Of a DNA stretch of 64,000 nucleotides, positions 39,292 to 49,362 are shown piece by piece. The notes below the pieces were generated by a model, which was given only the letters and a program-made list of their open reading frames with translations, ran no database searches and had not been told where the DNA came from. The position numbers and the translations under genes were made by a program. The stretch is taken from the NCBI GenBank assembly GCA_003212535.1, contig QCPO01000001.1:62001-126000 (forward strand), written 5' to 3'. The stretch comes from Prochlorococcus sp. AG-436-O11 (lineage in GTDB: Bacteria; Cyanobacteriota; Cyanobacteriia; PCC-6307; Cyanobiaceae). Within the stretch, counting starts at the first letter, position 1; the number at the start of each line of letters is the position of its first letter.

Positions 39292-39723
39292 ATGAATAAA
39301 ACACTTACGCCGTCCATAGAAACTATTGAAAGGAATTGGTTTTTAGTTGACGCAAAAGATAAGACATTGGGTAGACTTGCTTCAGAGATTGCCACTGTAT
39401 TAAGAGGGAAAAATAAACCCACATTTACTCCCCATCTAGATACTGGTGATTTTGTTATTGTGGTAAATGCTGAAAAAGTTGAGGTAACAGGTAAGAAAGC
39501 ATCACAAAAATTATATAGAAGACATTCGGGTCGACCTGGAGGAATGAAGGTTGAAAAATTTGAGTCTCTTCAGGAAAGAATCCCTGAAAGAATTATTGAG
39601 CAGGCGGTTAAAGGGATGCTCCCTCATAATTCCTTAGGCAGACAGCAATTTAAAAAATTAAAAGTTTATAAAGGTGCTGATCATCCTCATGCTGCGCAGA
39701 ATCCTGTATTATTAAATAGTTAA
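39292..39723 (+). CDS. rplM: Ribosomal protein L13
   Basis: 143 aa. [43 protein letters not shown] and [27 protein letters not shown] are diagnostic. L13 is one of the earliest 50S assembly proteins. The 114-nt upstream gap probably carries a promoter separating rplM-rpsI-rpmE-prfA from truA, though none is clearly readable. Confidence 0.97.
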   Translation: MNKTLTPSIETIERNWFLVDAKDKTLGRLASEIATVLRGKNKPTFTPHLDTGDFVIVVNAEKVEVTGKKASQKLYRRHSGRPGGMKVEKFESLQERIPERIIEQAVKGMLPHNSLGRQQFKKLKVYKGADHPHAAQNPVLLNS

Positions 39724-39734
39724 TTTATAAATTA

Positions 39735-40145
39735 ATGAATAGTCAAATAAAAAACAAAGCTGTTTATTGGGGAACTGGAAGAAGAAAAACCTCTGTTGCC
39801 AGAGTTCGTTTAATACCTGGGAATGGACAAATCAAAATAAATGGTCGGTCAGGTGATGACTATTTAAACTTTAATCCTTTACACTTAAACTCTGTAAAAG
39901 CACCTTTACAAACATTAGGTCTCGAAAATTCTTATGATATTTTTGTAAATGTTTTTGGCGGTGGCTTAACAGGTCAAGCAGATGCTATTAAGCAAGGTGC
40001 AGCAAGGGCCCTTTGCGAATTGTCACCCGATAATAGGAAGCCTCTCAAAACAGAGGGCCATCTTAGTAGAGATCCTAGAGCAAAAGAAAGAAGAAAATAT
40101 GGGCTTAAAAAAGCTAGAAAAGCTCCTCAATTCTCTAAACGTTAA
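39735..40145 (+). CDS. rpsI: Ribosomal protein S9
   Basis: 136 aa. [28 protein letters not shown] and the C-terminal [21 protein letters not shown], whose last basic residues touch P-site tRNA. Follows rplM by 11 nt as in nearly all bacteria. Confidence 0.98.
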   Translation: MNSQIKNKAVYWGTGRRKTSVARVRLIPGNGQIKINGRSGDDYLNFNPLHLNSVKAPLQTLGLENSYDIFVNVFGGGLTGQADAIKQGAARALCELSPDNRKPLKTEGHLSRDPRAKERRKYGLKKARKAPQFSKR

Positions 40146-40158
40146 AGTAATCTTAATT

Positions 40159-40410
40159 ATGCCAAAATCTGAAATTCACCCAAAATGGTATCCTGACGCA
40201 AAAGTTATTTGCAATGGAGAAGTTGTCATGACTACAGGATCCACCCAGCCTGAATTACATGTTGATGTATGGAGTGGTAATCATCCTTTCTTCACTGGAA
40301 CTCAGAAAATTTTGGATACAGAAGGAAGAGTTGATAGGTTTATGAAAAAATATGGAATGGGTTCGGCCAATACTGAGAAATCAGAAGAAACAAAAGACTC
40401 TAATAAATAG
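40159..40410 (+). CDS. rpmE: Ribosomal protein L31
   Basis: 83 aa from ATG 40159. The frame is open further upstream but MPKSEIHPKWYPDAKVICNG is the expected start. DVWSGNHPFFTGTQKILDTEGRVDRFMKKYG is the family core. Only one cysteine remains (VICNG), so this is a zinc-less L31. The acidic Glu/Ser/Asn tail is lineage-typical. Confidence 0.96.
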   Translation: MPKSEIHPKWYPDAKVICNGEVVMTTGSTQPELHVDVWSGNHPFFTGTQKILDTEGRVDRFMKKYGMGSANTEKSEETKDSNK

Positions 40411-40438
40411 AATTTTTTAATATTAAGCATAATTTCAA

Positions 40439-41533
40439 TTGGAATACACCACATTAATAGCAAGGTTGAAAACTGCTTCAGAAAATTTCGGGAATTTGGA
40501 ATTGCAGCTCGCAGATCCTGATATTGCAAATGATCCTAAGAAATTAGAATCAATAGCAAAAGAGAGAGCAAAATTAGAACCTTTAGTTATTGATTTTAAT
40601 AAATTGCTCAATACTGATAAGGAAATTGAAGATTCGAAAAGATTACTGAAAGAAAATAGAAATGATAAAGAAATGGAATTATTAATTAATGAGGAGTTAA
40701 TTAACTTAGAGCAATGTAAGAATAAACTTATTGAAAAAGCTACTATTGCATTATTACCAAAAGATCCAAGAGATGAGAGGAGTGTAATGTTGGAAATTAG
40801 GGCTGGTGCAGGGGGTAATGAAGCTTGTATTTGGGCGGGCGATTTAGCAAGAATGTATGAAAGATATGGTCAAAAAATTGGATGGTCTGTAAAACCTATT
40901 AGTGCTTCTGAATCAGATATGGGAGGATTTAAAGAGTTAGTTATCTCTGTGAAAGGGGGTGCTGTATATAGTCAACTTAAATTTGAGGCTGGTGTACATA
41001 GAGTTCAGAGAGTTCCTGCTACTGAATCTCAAGGTAGGGTGCATACTTCTACTGCAACAGTTGCTGTTATGCCTGAGGCTGATCCTGTTGAGGTCAAAAT
41101 TGATCCAACAGATTTGGAGGTTGGTACAGCTAGATCAGGAGGCGCTGGTGGTCAAAATGTTAATAAAGTAGAAACTGCAATTGATCTACTTCATAAACCA
41201 ACAGGTATAAGAGTTTTTTGTACTCAAGAGAGATCACAATTACAAAATAGAGAGAGAGCAATGGAAATTTTAAGGGCTAAATTATATGAAATACAATTAA
41301 AGGAAGCGAATGAGAAAGAGAGGTCACAGAGGCTAATGCAGGTTGGAACCGGTGATAGGAGTGAAAAAATTAGAACCTATAATTTCAAAGACAATAGGAC
41401 CACAGATCATAGATTGGGCTCTAATTTTTCATTAGAACCAATATTGGCCGGCCAATTAGATGAAGTTATTGATGCTTGCATAGCTCAAGAGCAAAAAAGG
41501 ATGATGGAAGATTTTAATAATGCAGGAGATTAA
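40439..41533 (+). CDS. prfA: Peptide chain release factor 1
   Basis: 364 aa from a TTG start. RF1 features: the stop-codon recognition tripeptide PAT in [12 protein letters not shown], the catalytic GGQ in [16 protein letters not shown], and C-terminal [18 protein letters not shown]1 reads UAA and UAG. It follows rpmE by 28 nt and converges with the HNH gene. Confidence 0.96.
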   Translation: MEYTTLIARLKTASENFGNLELQLADPDIANDPKKLESIAKERAKLEPLVIDFNKLLNTDKEIEDSKRLLKENRNDKEMELLINEELINLEQCKNKLIEKATIALLPKDPRDERSVMLEIRAGAGGNEACIWAGDLARMYERYGQKIGWSVKPISASESDMGGFKELVISVKGGAVYSQLKFEAGVHRVQRVPATESQGRVHTSTATVAVMPEADPVEVKIDPTDLEVGTARSGGAGGQNVNKVETAIDLLHKPTGIRVFCTQERSQLQNRERAMEILRAKLYEIQLKEANEKERSQRLMQVGTGDRSEKIRTYNFKDNRTTDHRLGSNFSLEPILAGQLDEVIDACIAQEQKRMMEDFNNAGD

Positions 41534-41542
41534 AATACTTTT

Positions 41543-42049
41543 TTAAGCAGTTATCCCTATTACATATTTACTCCATTCTTTGTGTTTGCCTGAGTCAATT
41601 TGTCTTGTGGCTTCAAAGTTGAGATTACTTAATGGACGATATGGTTTTATTCTTAAGGGCATATTTGCTTCTTCTGGAGTTCTATTGCCTTTTTGCACAT
41701 TACATCTAAGACATGCTGTTGTTACATTTTCCCATTTATCAGTACCACCTCTGCTTCTTGGTAAAACATGATCTATTGATAAATCATTACCTTTGTGATT
41801 ACAGTATTGACAAGAATTATTATCTCTTAAAAGAATATTTTTCCTTGTTAAAGATACCTCCCTAAAAGGTACTTTAACGTAGTAACGAAGCCTTATAACT
41901 GTAGGTAGTTTTTGGCCGCAGTGTATTGAATAAGACTGATCTTCCTCCAAGCTTTCTGCTTTACCCTTAATCATCAAAATTACAGCTCTTCTCCAAGAAG
42001 TGATGTTTAAAGGTTCATAAGATGCATTTAAAACTAGAGTCTGGCTCAT
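41543..42049 (-). CDS. HNH endonuclease family protein
   Basis: 168 aa from ATG 42049 (start MSQTLVLNASYEPLN); the frame remains open to an ATG at 42100 but that adds a poorly conserved leader. Zinc pair CQYC, the HNH core SIDHVLPRSRGGTDKWENVTTAC, and LRCN form the usual HNH_5 finger. Such genes are widespread single-copy genes in cyanobacteria, with unknown role; there is no methylase or intron nearby. It converges with prfA and is divergent from alr. Confidence 0.88.
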   Translation of the reverse strand: MSQTLVLNASYEPLNITSWRRAVILMIKGKAESLEEDQSYSIHCGQKLPTVIRLRYYVKVPFREVSLTRKNILLRDNNSCQYCNHKGNDLSIDHVLPRSRGGTDKWENVTTACLRCNVQKGNRTPEEANMPLRIKPYRPLSNLNFEATRQIDSGKHKEWSKYVIGITA

Positions 42050-42118
42050 GCCAAAAATCAATTTACATGTCATGCTAACTGTATATTCCAGTATTCGCAC
42101 ATAAATGCGAAAAAGTTA

Positions 42119-43318
42119 ATGCGAATAAGCTCAAAAGATAAAGAAATCAATTTTGATAATTATCAAGTTATTGAGGGGGAGTTAGATCCAACACAAAGAG
42201 CTTGGATAGAGGTTAATGGACCTGCAATAGAGAAAAACGTGAGGCAATTAAGATCTAGATTAAAAAAAAATTGTCAATTGATGGCAGTTGTTAAAGCTGA
42301 TGGATATGGACATGATGCAAGAGTTGTATCAAAATACGCAATCAAAGGAGGTGCTTCTCAATTAGGTGTAGCAACTTTAAATGAAGGGATAAAACTCCGT
42401 TCTTTGGGAATAAATATTCCAATTCTTGTTCTGGGTAATCTCCATACAAAGAAGGATTTATTGACATGTTTTAAAAATGATCTAATGCCGACTATAAGTA
42501 GCATTAGTGAATGTTTTATTTGTAATAATATTGGAAAGAATCATAGTTCTAAATTTGCTTTGCATCTAAAAGTTGATACTGGAATGTCAAGGCTTGGCTT
42601 CGAAGTTGACCAATTTATAAAGAGTTTTAATAAGATTAAATCTTTTGAAAATATCTGTATAAAAGGAATATACAGTCATCTTGCATCCGCAGACGAAAGT
42701 AATGCCTTGGATCCTAAAAGTAGTACCCAATTGCAAAGAAAAAAATTTCAGGAATTATTGAAACAAATTAATTTTGATAAAAACAATCCAATAAATATTC
42801 ATCTTGCAAATTCTGCAGGCATGCTTCTAGGTGAAGATTTTCATTTTGATATGGTGCGTGTTGGTTTGTCTATCTATGGCTATAATCCATTAGCAAAGAT
42901 AGAGGGTAATTTATTTCTTAAACCTGCTTTAAATTTGAAGGCCAAAGTAGCTTTTATAAGAACTATCGAGACTGGAGTAGGAGTAAGCTACGGAAGTAAA
43001 TTTGTCAGTATTCGCAAAACGAAGATAGCAGTTTTAAGTATTGGTTATGCAGATGGCATTCTCAGAAATCTCTCTGGCAAGATAAATGTCATTCATAATA
43101 AAAAAATGTATCCACAAATTGGATCGATAACAATGGACCAAATGATGGTAGACATAACAGATTCAAATGACATAAACATTGGCAGTACCATGTTATTACT
43201 AGGAACTGATGGAGATACAAGAATTTCTCCCATTCATTGGGCACATCAATCTAATACTATTACTTGGGAAATCCTGTGCTCTTTTAAAAATAGATTGCCG
43301 AGAGTTCAAGTTAATTAG
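42119..43318 (+). CDS. alr: Alanine racemase
   Basis: 399 aa. The PLP lysine is Lys59 in MAVVKADGYGHDA; the second catalytic base is the Tyr in GVGVSYGSKF; SHLASADE, HLANSAGML and GSITMDQMMVDIT are conserved family motifs. The first 24 residues are an extra N-terminal extension. It makes D-alanine for peptidoglycan. tRNA-Ser follows 61 nt later on the same strand. Confidence 0.95.
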   Translation: MRISSKDKEINFDNYQVIEGELDPTQRAWIEVNGPAIEKNVRQLRSRLKKNCQLMAVVKADGYGHDARVVSKYAIKGGASQLGVATLNEGIKLRSLGINIPILVLGNLHTKKDLLTCFKNDLMPTISSISECFICNNIGKNHSSKFALHLKVDTGMSRLGFEVDQFIKSFNKIKSFENICIKGIYSHLASADESNALDPKSSTQLQRKKFQELLKQINFDKNNPINIHLANSAGMLLGEDFHFDMVRVGLSIYGYNPLAKIEGNLFLKPALNLKAKVAFIRTIETGVGVSYGSKFVSIRKTKIAVLSIGYADGILRNLSGKINVIHNKKMYPQIGSITMDQMMVDITDSNDINIGSTMLLLGTDGDTRISPIHWAHQSNTITWEILCSFKNRLPRVQVN

Positions 43319-43379
43319 ACATTTCGATTAAATAAAAAATTTTGAATCTTGGCAAAAAAATTGATAATGTATAAGAGTT

Positions 43380-43468
43380 GGAGAGGTGGCTGAGTGGTTG
43401 AAAGCGGCTCCCTGCTAAGGAGTTACAGGAGGTAACTTTTGTCGAGGGTTCGAATCCCTCCCTCTCCG
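43380..43468 (+). tRNA. tRNA-Ser (anticodon GCT)
   Basis: Class II tRNA, 89 nt. Acceptor GGAGAGG/CCTCTCC, D arm with GGCTGAGTGGTTGAAAGC, anticodon loop CTGCTAA (anticodon GCT, codons AGC/AGT), a long variable arm (TACAGGAGGTAACTTTTGTC region), and T arm GAGGGTTCGAATCCCTC. Discriminator G; CCA is not encoded. Confidence 0.97.
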
Positions 43469-43555
43469 TACCAATCTGTTGCCTTAGATATCCTGAGGTT
43501 GCCAAGAAATAAAAATTTAAGTACAAGCAAGGGGAATTGATAATTCTGTAAGTCT

Positions 43556-43696
43556 ATGGCAGCCTCACAATGCCATAATTTACCAAAAAATGTTGTTAGC
43601 TATTTTGTGAGGCTAATAATTTCTAGCTTTTTATTTTCTCCATTTATAGTAATACTTTCGCAGAGAAATGTTGTGGGAAAAGATTACTTTTGCTGA
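43556..43696 (+). CDS. Possible small membrane protein (46 aa)
   Basis: ATG 43556 opens 46 codons ending TGA. The middle VRLIISSFLFSPFIVIL is hydrophobic enough for one membrane helix. No family is recognised and the 5' part coincides with a long inverted repeat, so the region may instead be an RNA. Confidence 0.25.
   Translation: MAASQCHNLPKNVVSYFVRLIISSFLFSPFIVILSQRNVVGKDYFC
43561..43614. repeat. 10-bp perfect inverted repeat with 34-nt loop
   Basis: AGCCTCACAA (43561-43570) and TTGTGAGGCT (43605-43614) are exact reverse complements. GC content of the arms is high compared with the surroundings. It may be a structured RNA or a protein-binding site. Confidence 0.85.
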
Positions 43697-43765
43697 ATAT
43701 GATGTCTTAAATTATTGATATTTGTATTTAACTAAGTTAAAAGAGATAAATTTATTTTTGTAATT

Positions 43766-43930
43766 ATGTCAAAGATTATTCGTCCAAAAAATGGAAGATG
43801 GCTTTAGGGTGTTTTAAAAGGACTTGAATTATCTGGAATTGGTAAAGCGAATGTGTGGCGAATTGTTTTTTTAATTGCTTGTTGTTTTAAGTTGGAAGGA
43901 ATAAAAAAATTCTATAACATACTTTTTTAA
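43766..43930 (+). pseudogene. PspC-domain-like small protein, interrupted by TAG
   Basis: From ATG 43766 the frame reads MSKIIRPKNGRWL, then TAG, then in the same frame GVLKGLELSGIGKANVWRIV and FLIACCFKLEG before a stop at 43930. The spacing of G-V-x-x-G-L, G-I and R-I-V-F matches the PspC domain (membrane-associated stress protein C family). After the T-run near 43923 the next frame continues KQAEEDSSSHMPQ, suggesting a second lesion. Either a decayed gene or read-through; family assignment is by eye. Confidence 0.55.
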
Positions 43931-43983
43931 GCAAGCAGAAGAAGATTCATCATCGCATATGCCTCAAATAATCATTTTAAGGA

Positions 43984-44793
43984 TTAATAACTTTCAAATA
44001 AATCAGTACAAATTTTTTTAAGATCATTTACTGAATTCAAAATGATATCTGCACCTGCCTTTCTTAGATTTGATTCATATGAATTACGATCTTTTAAACG
44101 AGACTTTAAATGTAGATGAGGAGGAGCTACTCCTATACTTATGAACTTTTGAGTTGGAATTTGTTTTCTAGCATTGATAACTGTCTTGATATCTGCAATT
44201 GTGTCGCCTACATATGCGATTGGAACATTTGATGGGCCAAGTTTATCCCCAAGAAGCTTTTTAGATAATAGAATAAAACCTTCAGGATCTGGCTTGTCTG
44301 GGGCATCTCCCATAGCTATTAAAGGAGGGGCTGTTAATTTTAGTCTTTTTTCTAAAACAAATTTCGCAGATTCAAACTCGGCACCACTTACAAATCCCCA
44401 TACTATTCCTTTTTGGTTCAATATATTAAAGAATTCTTTATCAACTAATAACTCCTCATTATTAATGAATCCTGACCAGCCTAAACTATCTTTATTAATA
44501 CTTTCTCCAAAGTAAAAACCTTCGAAAGACTTCACTATATCTTCTCTATGAGGTATCTGAAGATTTAAATTTTTGCTTTTAAGATGTCTTTTGATAAGTT
44601 CCAAACTTAAATCCCAATCGTTGTTCCAAATTCCTTCATTTTTTGCGCTATCTATATCTATATAGCTGGGCTCCCATCCTGAAAATTTGTAAACTGTTTT
44701 TCTCAGTGAAAGTCTGTAACTATTTTCTACGCTACGGATTACACCATCTATATCAAATAAAATTAAACCAATATTTTTCAATGATTTCTTCAT
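43984..44793 (-). CDS. HAD-superfamily phosphatase (IA-type, cyanobacterial)
   Basis: 269 aa. Motif I LFDIDGVIRSVENSYR, motif II WGFVSGAE, motif III MGDAPDKPDPEGF and motif IV AYVGDTIADIKT are all present, so it should be an active phosphatase. The pattern DIDGVIRSV with PDKPDPEGF is typical of a conserved cyanobacterial HAD IA subfamily (TIGR01548-like, from memory). The substrate is not known. It lies downstream of the CbiG-CobJ gene on the same strand, 88 nt apart. Confidence 0.85.
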   Translation of the reverse strand: MKKSLKNIGLILFDIDGVIRSVENSYRLSLRKTVYKFSGWEPSYIDIDSAKNEGIWNNDWDLSLELIKRHLKSKNLNLQIPHREDIVKSFEGFYFGESINKDSLGWSGFINNEELLVDKEFFNILNQKGIVWGFVSGAEFESAKFVLEKRLKLTAPPLIAMGDAPDKPDPEGFILLSKKLLGDKLGPSNVPIAYVGDTIADIKTVINARKQIPTQKFISIGVAPPHLHLKSRLKDRNSYESNLRKAGADIILNSVNDLKKICTDLFESY

Positions 44794-44881
44794 TAATACT
44801 TATAAAAGATTAGTATTCCATTATAAAAAAAGCAAAGATAAATTATTCTTAGGCATTCAAGAGATTTCTTGAGTGTTACTT

Positions 44882-46696
44882 TTATAAATATCCTCTAGGA
44901 GTAAGAAATATATCATCTATCAAAGTTGTTTTAGAATTACCAATGATAATTATTGATAACATATCAACGTCTTTGAATGGGAAACTATTTAGGGTAAAAA
45001 ATTTCTTGGATTGATTTTCACGTCCTACTTGCCTTGCTATTAAAACTGGAGTATTTTTAGATCTAAATTTTAAACACAACTCTATTGCACTTTTTAATTG
45101 CCAATTTCTTTCTTTTGATTGAGGATTAAAAATGGCAATCACGAAATCTCCCAGAAGTGCTCCTTGAAATCTTTTTTCTATTAATTCCCAAGGTGTTAAC
45201 TTATCACTCAGGCTTATTGAACAAAAATCATTCATCAATGGAGCGCCCCCAAGAGCAGCTGCTAATTGAACACTACTTATGCCTGGATGTACTTCATAGT
45301 TAGGTCGATATTCTTTTTTAATATTTTGGATCAATTCTAAAATTAGACCAGCCATCCCATAAAATCCAGATTCTCCAGAAGAAATTAAAGCTACTTTTAT
45401 TCCTTCTTCAGCAAGTTTTATTGCTTTTTCACATCTGTCCTTTTCCTCAGTAAGGTTACTCTCAATAAAAACCTGATCTTTCCTTTTTAAAGGTTTAATT
45501 AAATCTAAATACATTTTGTATCCAATCCAAACTGAACATTTTGATAAAGCTTTTTTGGCATTATTTGTTAGGAACGAAACATCTCCAGGTCCACTACCTA
45601 CCACATGAATTTCACCATTTGCTGGATAGTATTGATTTTTAGATTCTGCTATCGCAAAAGTTACTGCACCATTCTTATTGATTGAAAAGTCTATATTTTT
45701 AAAAATTCTTTTTTCCTTTAATAACTTTGAACCTTCTCCTGCAGCTAGTAAGCAAGCCGCTTCAGCTACTGAGGGTGTGCCTATTTCATTTAGAACTATA
45801 TTTGATGGATTTGGGACATTACGTTTCGATAGATTGTCTATAGAGAAAAACTTTATAGGCAAGTTTTGCTCTTTAGCGATTTCTATTATTCCTTTTTCAT
45901 CTTTTTTTAAATCAACGGTTGCAAATCCAGCAATTGATAGTCTTGATAAGTTATTAGACTCTAATAAATGATTTAAAGATTCTTCTATTAATTCTTTACT
46001 AGTGTTTCTTTCACAACCAATTCCAATCCATAAAATAGGAGGGTGCCACGAGTTTGAATAATTATTAAAGATAGTCACATTAAATGTTGAGTTCAGTTTT
46101 TCATTTTTATCTTGTGATAATTGAGTAATCAAACTACCTAACTCTGAACTTTTCCATAAATTATTACCAGATAATTGCTTACAAAAGATTTTTTTATTTT
46201 TTGATTGTTTTATTACTAACTTTGACCAATCTTTTGTTTTTCCAGATCTTTTCCAACCCCATTGATGCCCAAATGAATCAAGACTTAAGTAGTTTTGATC
46301 ATTTGAATTATTTGTCTCGATTACTTCCCCACTAAATAAACTAGAAATCTGAAATGCAATATTTTGAGTATTTGATTGGTGTGATCCGATAATAGGTACG
46401 ATTCTAGATCCTTTTTTATCCATTACAAGTACCCCAGGATCTTTATCTTTTGTAGTTAAAAAAGAATTTATTAATCTAATGGAGGCACCAATTGAACCTA
46501 TGAAAATTATTAAATCTAATTTTTCCCATTTATCTTTCAAGAGAACTTTAGGTTTCTTAAGTGGTATTTCATTATCATCTGTTGTGCTCTTATAATCTGA
46601 GCTAGCAATATAAATTTCATTAATAAATTCGGTTTTCTTTAGCCTTTTGAGGATTTCTTTTGACGTATCAGATAAACCTATAGCAATGCCTTTCAA
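44882..46696 (-). CDS. cobJ: CbiG-CobJ fusion: cobalt-precorrin hydrolase / precorrin-3B C17-methyltransferase
   Basis: 604 aa, two enzymes in one chain. Residues about 1-340 are CbiG-like (GIGCERNTSKELIEESL, FATVDLKKDEKG, NEIGTPSVAEAACLLAAG), which open the delta-lactone ring. From about 360 the tetrapyrrole methylase domain reads GEIHVVGSGPGDVSFLTNNAKKAL, VALISSGESGFYGMAGL, VHPGISSVQLAAALGG and FNPQSKERNWQL, identifying CobJ/CbiH, the ring-contraction C17 methyltransferase. The pair acts in successive steps of corrin synthesis. Prochlorococcus makes pseudocobalamin, so this is a core gene. Confidence 0.9.
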   Translation of the reverse strand: MKGIAIGLSDTSKEILKRLKKTEFINEIYIASSDYKSTTDDNEIPLKKPKVLLKDKWEKLDLIIFIGSIGASIRLINSFLTTKDKDPGVLVMDKKGSRIVPIIGSHQSNTQNIAFQISSLFSGEVIETNNSNDQNYLSLDSFGHQWGWKRSGKTKDWSKLVIKQSKNKKIFCKQLSGNNLWKSSELGSLITQLSQDKNEKLNSTFNVTIFNNYSNSWHPPILWIGIGCERNTSKELIEESLNHLLESNNLSRLSIAGFATVDLKKDEKGIIEIAKEQNLPIKFFSIDNLSKRNVPNPSNIVLNEIGTPSVAEAACLLAAGEGSKLLKEKRIFKNIDFSINKNGAVTFAIAESKNQYYPANGEIHVVGSGPGDVSFLTNNAKKALSKCSVWIGYKMYLDLIKPLKRKDQVFIESNLTEEKDRCEKAIKLAEEGIKVALISSGESGFYGMAGLILELIQNIKKEYRPNYEVHPGISSVQLAAALGGAPLMNDFCSISLSDKLTPWELIEKRFQGALLGDFVIAIFNPQSKERNWQLKSAIELCLKFRSKNTPVLIARQVGRENQSKKFFTLNSFPFKDVDMLSIIIIGNSKTTLIDDIFLTPRGYL

Positions 46697-47030
46697 ATTT
46701 AAAATCTTTTTCTTATGTTGGAATTATATACTCTCACTGTATTCAATAAAACTTATACATCAAATACAAAAGAAACCTTAAGAAATCTGTGCATGTTTTG
46801 AGTAATTATGCCTAGAACTTAGTTATATTTTAGAAGTTTACAAATTATTCATATAGTAACAATCATTAGAACATTTGTTACGTTAATGCATAACCAAAGA
46901 ATCTTTGGCTTATTATTTTTGAAACGAATATCTAAAGTTTTGATTGTTTCGTTTTCTTGAGAATTATCATTAAAGATAAGTTCAAGATTCAATCAATCTT
47001 CTTTAGGGTCAATTATTTTCGAGGTGCTAG
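46697..47030 (+). promoter_or_regulatory. psaA upstream region with four inverted repeats
   Basis: 334 nt with no ORF of note. Repeats: GTAACAA/TTGTTAC (46856-46862 with 46875-46881), the near-palindrome CCAAAGA-A-TCTTTGG (46894-46908), AAACGAA/TTCGTTT (46922-46928 with 46948-46954), and AAGATT/AATCTT (46984-46989 with 46995-47000). This region must contain the psaAB promoter and 5' leader. A GAGGTG ribosome site precedes ATG 47031. Confidence 0.5.
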
Positions 47031-49334
47031 ATGACCATCAGCCCACCAGAAAGTGGAGAAAACAGCAACAAGGTTTTGCAAGAGCCAGTAAAGGCTGATG
47101 CAAGACCTATTGATTTTGCAAAATTTGATAAACCAGGTTTCTGGTCAACTAAATTATCAAAAGGACCAAAAACAACAACTTGGATTTGGAATTTGCATGC
47201 AGATGCGCACGATTTCGATGTGCATACAGGAGACGCAGAAGAATCAACTAGAAAAATCTTCTCAGCTCACTTTGGACATCTTGCAATCATTTTTATATGG
47301 ATGAGTGCAGCATTCTTCCATGGAGCAAGATTTTCAAATTATTCAGGTTGGTTAGCAGATCCTACCAATGTTAAACCAGGAGCTCAGCAAGTTTGGGCAG
47401 TCGTTGGCCAAGAGATGCTAAACGGCAATCTTGGTGCTGATTACAACGGTATACAAATAAGCTCTGGAATTTTCCATATGTGGAGAGCTTGGGGTATTAC
47501 TAACGAAAGTGAGTTAATGGCTCTAGCTATTGGAGCAGTAATAATGGCTGCTCTTATGCTGCATGCAGGAATATACCATTATCATAAGGCCGCTCCAAAG
47601 TTGGATTGGTTCCAAAATATTGACTCTATGCTTAATCACCATATTGCTGGTTTGGTTGGCCTTGGATCAATAGCTTGGGCTGGACATTGTATTCATATCG
47701 GTGCTCCAACTGCTGCACTTCTTGATGCAATAGATGCAGGCTCACCTTTAGTGATAAATGGACAAAAGATAGCAACTATTGCTGATATTCCTATGCCGCA
47801 TCAATTATGCGATCCTCAGATAATCTCACAGATTTTCCCTGGACTTGCTAGTGGAGTAGGTAATTTCTTTAGTCTAAATTGGTTTGCTTTTTCAGACTTC
47901 TTAACCTTTAACGGTGGTGTTAATCCTGTTACAGGAAGTTTATGGATGACTGATATTTCTCATCATCATTTAGCTTTCGGAGTAATTGCAATAATTGGTG
48001 GCCATTTATATAGAACTAACTATGGTATTGGTTCTAGTATGAAAGAAATCTTAGAAGCTCATCAAGGAGATCCAATATTATTCCCTGCGCCAAAAGGTCA
48101 TCAAGGTCTGTATGAGTTTATGGCTGAAAGTAGACACGCACAGCTATCTGTTAACCTTGCATGTCTAGGTTCTCTTAGTATCTTGATTGCTCATCATATG
48201 TATGCGCTGCCACCATATCCATATTTAGCGACAGATTATATGACTGTCCTTGGTTTGTTTACTCATCATATGTGGATAGGAGCTCTATTTATAGTTGGAG
48301 CTGGAGCACATGCTGGCATAGCGATGGTAAGAGATTATGATCCTGCTAAGCATATAGATAATGTTTTAGACAGAATTTTAAAGGCTAGAGATGCATTAAT
48401 AAGTCATCTTAATTGGGTTTGTATGTGGTTAGGTTTCCATAGTTTTGGACTTTATATTCACAACGATACGATGAGAGCTTTAGGTAGACCTCAGGATATG
48501 TTTAGTGATAAGGCAATCCAATTACAGCCAATTTTTGCTCAATGGATTCAAAGTATTCAGGCTTCTGCTGTAGGAACCTCAATTTTAGCTGGTACTCCAG
48601 AGGGATTACCTCATAAAGTTTTAAGTGAAGTTTTTAACGGTAATGTAGTTGAAGTAGGTGGAAAAGTCGCAATAGCTCCAATTCACCTTGGAACTGCTGA
48701 TTTGATGATCCATCACATTCATGCTTTCCAAATACATGTAACTCTATTGATTCTCCTTAAAGGTGTACTTTATGCAAGAAGTTCCAGACTCATCCCTGAT
48801 AAAGCTTCTCTTGGATTTAGATTCCCTTGTGATGGTCCAGGAAGAGGAGGTACATGTCAGGTTTCATCTTGGGACCACGTATTCTTGGCTCTTTTCTGGA
48901 TGTATAACTGTATATCAATTGTTATCTTCCACTTCTCTTGGAAAATGCAAAGTGATGTTTGGGGACTTACCGGAGGCAACTTCTCTGAAAGTGCTATCAC
49001 AATTAATGGTTGGTTAAGAGACTTCCTATGGGCACAGTCATCTCAGGTACTAACAAGTTACGGTGAAGCTATTAGTATGTATGGATTGATGTTCTTAGCA
49101 GCTCACTTCATATGGGCATTTAGTTTGATGTTCCTATTCAGTGGAAGAGGCTATTGGCAAGAATTATTTGAATCAATAGTATGGGCACATAACAAGCTCA
49201 AAGTTGCTCCAACCATACAGCCTAGAGCTCTATCAATTACTCAAGGTAGAGCGGTTGGTGTAGCGCACTTCCTACTTGGAGGTATAGCAACTACTTGGGC
49301 TTTCTTCCATGCACGTCTGTTTGGCCTCGGCTAA
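47031..49334 (+). CDS. psaA: Photosystem I P700 apoprotein A1
   Basis: 767 aa, eleven membrane helices. The Fx-cluster loop is [19 protein letters not shown], and many chlorophyll-binding histidines occur (for example [43 protein letters not shown]). The C-terminus ends [18 protein letters not shown]. With PsaB it holds P700, A0, A1 and Fx. It is cotranscribed with psaB, which starts 28 nt after its stop. Confidence 0.99.
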   Translation: MTISPPESGENSNKVLQEPVKADARPIDFAKFDKPGFWSTKLSKGPKTTTWIWNLHADAHDFDVHTGDAEESTRKIFSAHFGHLAIIFIWMSAAFFHGARFSNYSGWLADPTNVKPGAQQVWAVVGQEMLNGNLGADYNGIQISSGIFHMWRAWGITNESELMALAIGAVIMAALMLHAGIYHYHKAAPKLDWFQNIDSMLNHHIAGLVGLGSIAWAGHCIHIGAPTAALLDAIDAGSPLVINGQKIATIADIPMPHQLCDPQIISQIFPGLASGVGNFFSLNWFAFSDFLTFNGGVNPVTGSLWMTDISHHHLAFGVIAIIGGHLYRTNYGIGSSMKEILEAHQGDPILFPAPKGHQGLYEFMAESRHAQLSVNLACLGSLSILIAHHMYALPPYPYLATDYMTVLGLFTHHMWIGALFIVGAGAHAGIAMVRDYDPAKHIDNVLDRILKARDALISHLNWVCMWLGFHSFGLYIHNDTMRALGRPQDMFSDKAIQLQPIFAQWIQSIQASAVGTSILAGTPEGLPHKVLSEVFNGNVVEVGGKVAIAPIHLGTADLMIHHIHAFQIHVTLLILLKGVLYARSSRLIPDKASLGFRFPCDGPGRGGTCQVSSWDHVFLALFWMYNCISIVIFHFSWKMQSDVWGLTGGNFSESAITINGWLRDFLWAQSSQVLTSYGEAISMYGLMFLAAHFIWAFSLMFLFSGRGYWQELFESIVWAHNKLKVAPTIQPRALSITQGRAVGVAHFLLGGIATTWAFFHARLFGLG

Positions 49335-49362
49335 ATAACCTGAACTTCACCTTTTTAATTCA

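Larger units (their letters stand above)
43469..43983. other. 515-nt region with no intact recognised gene
   Basis: Downstream of tRNA-Ser lie a possible 46-aa ORF (43556-43696), a 10-bp inverted repeat (43561-43570 with 43605-43614), a small TTAACTAAGTTAA palindrome near 43729, and the broken PspC-like gene (43766-43930). No repeat of the tRNA 3' end was found, so there is no direct sign of an integrated element. Confidence 0.7.

Noticed and set aside
41543..42049. Homing endonuclease or restriction system
   Set aside because: No intron/intein context or methylase nearby; the HNH gene looks like the common stand-alone cyanobacterial type.
44854..44874. Hairpin CACTCAAGA/TCTTGAATG downstream of the CbiG-CobJ gene
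   Set aside because: One mismatch and no T tract directly after the stem on the minus strand, so not accepted as an intrinsic terminator.
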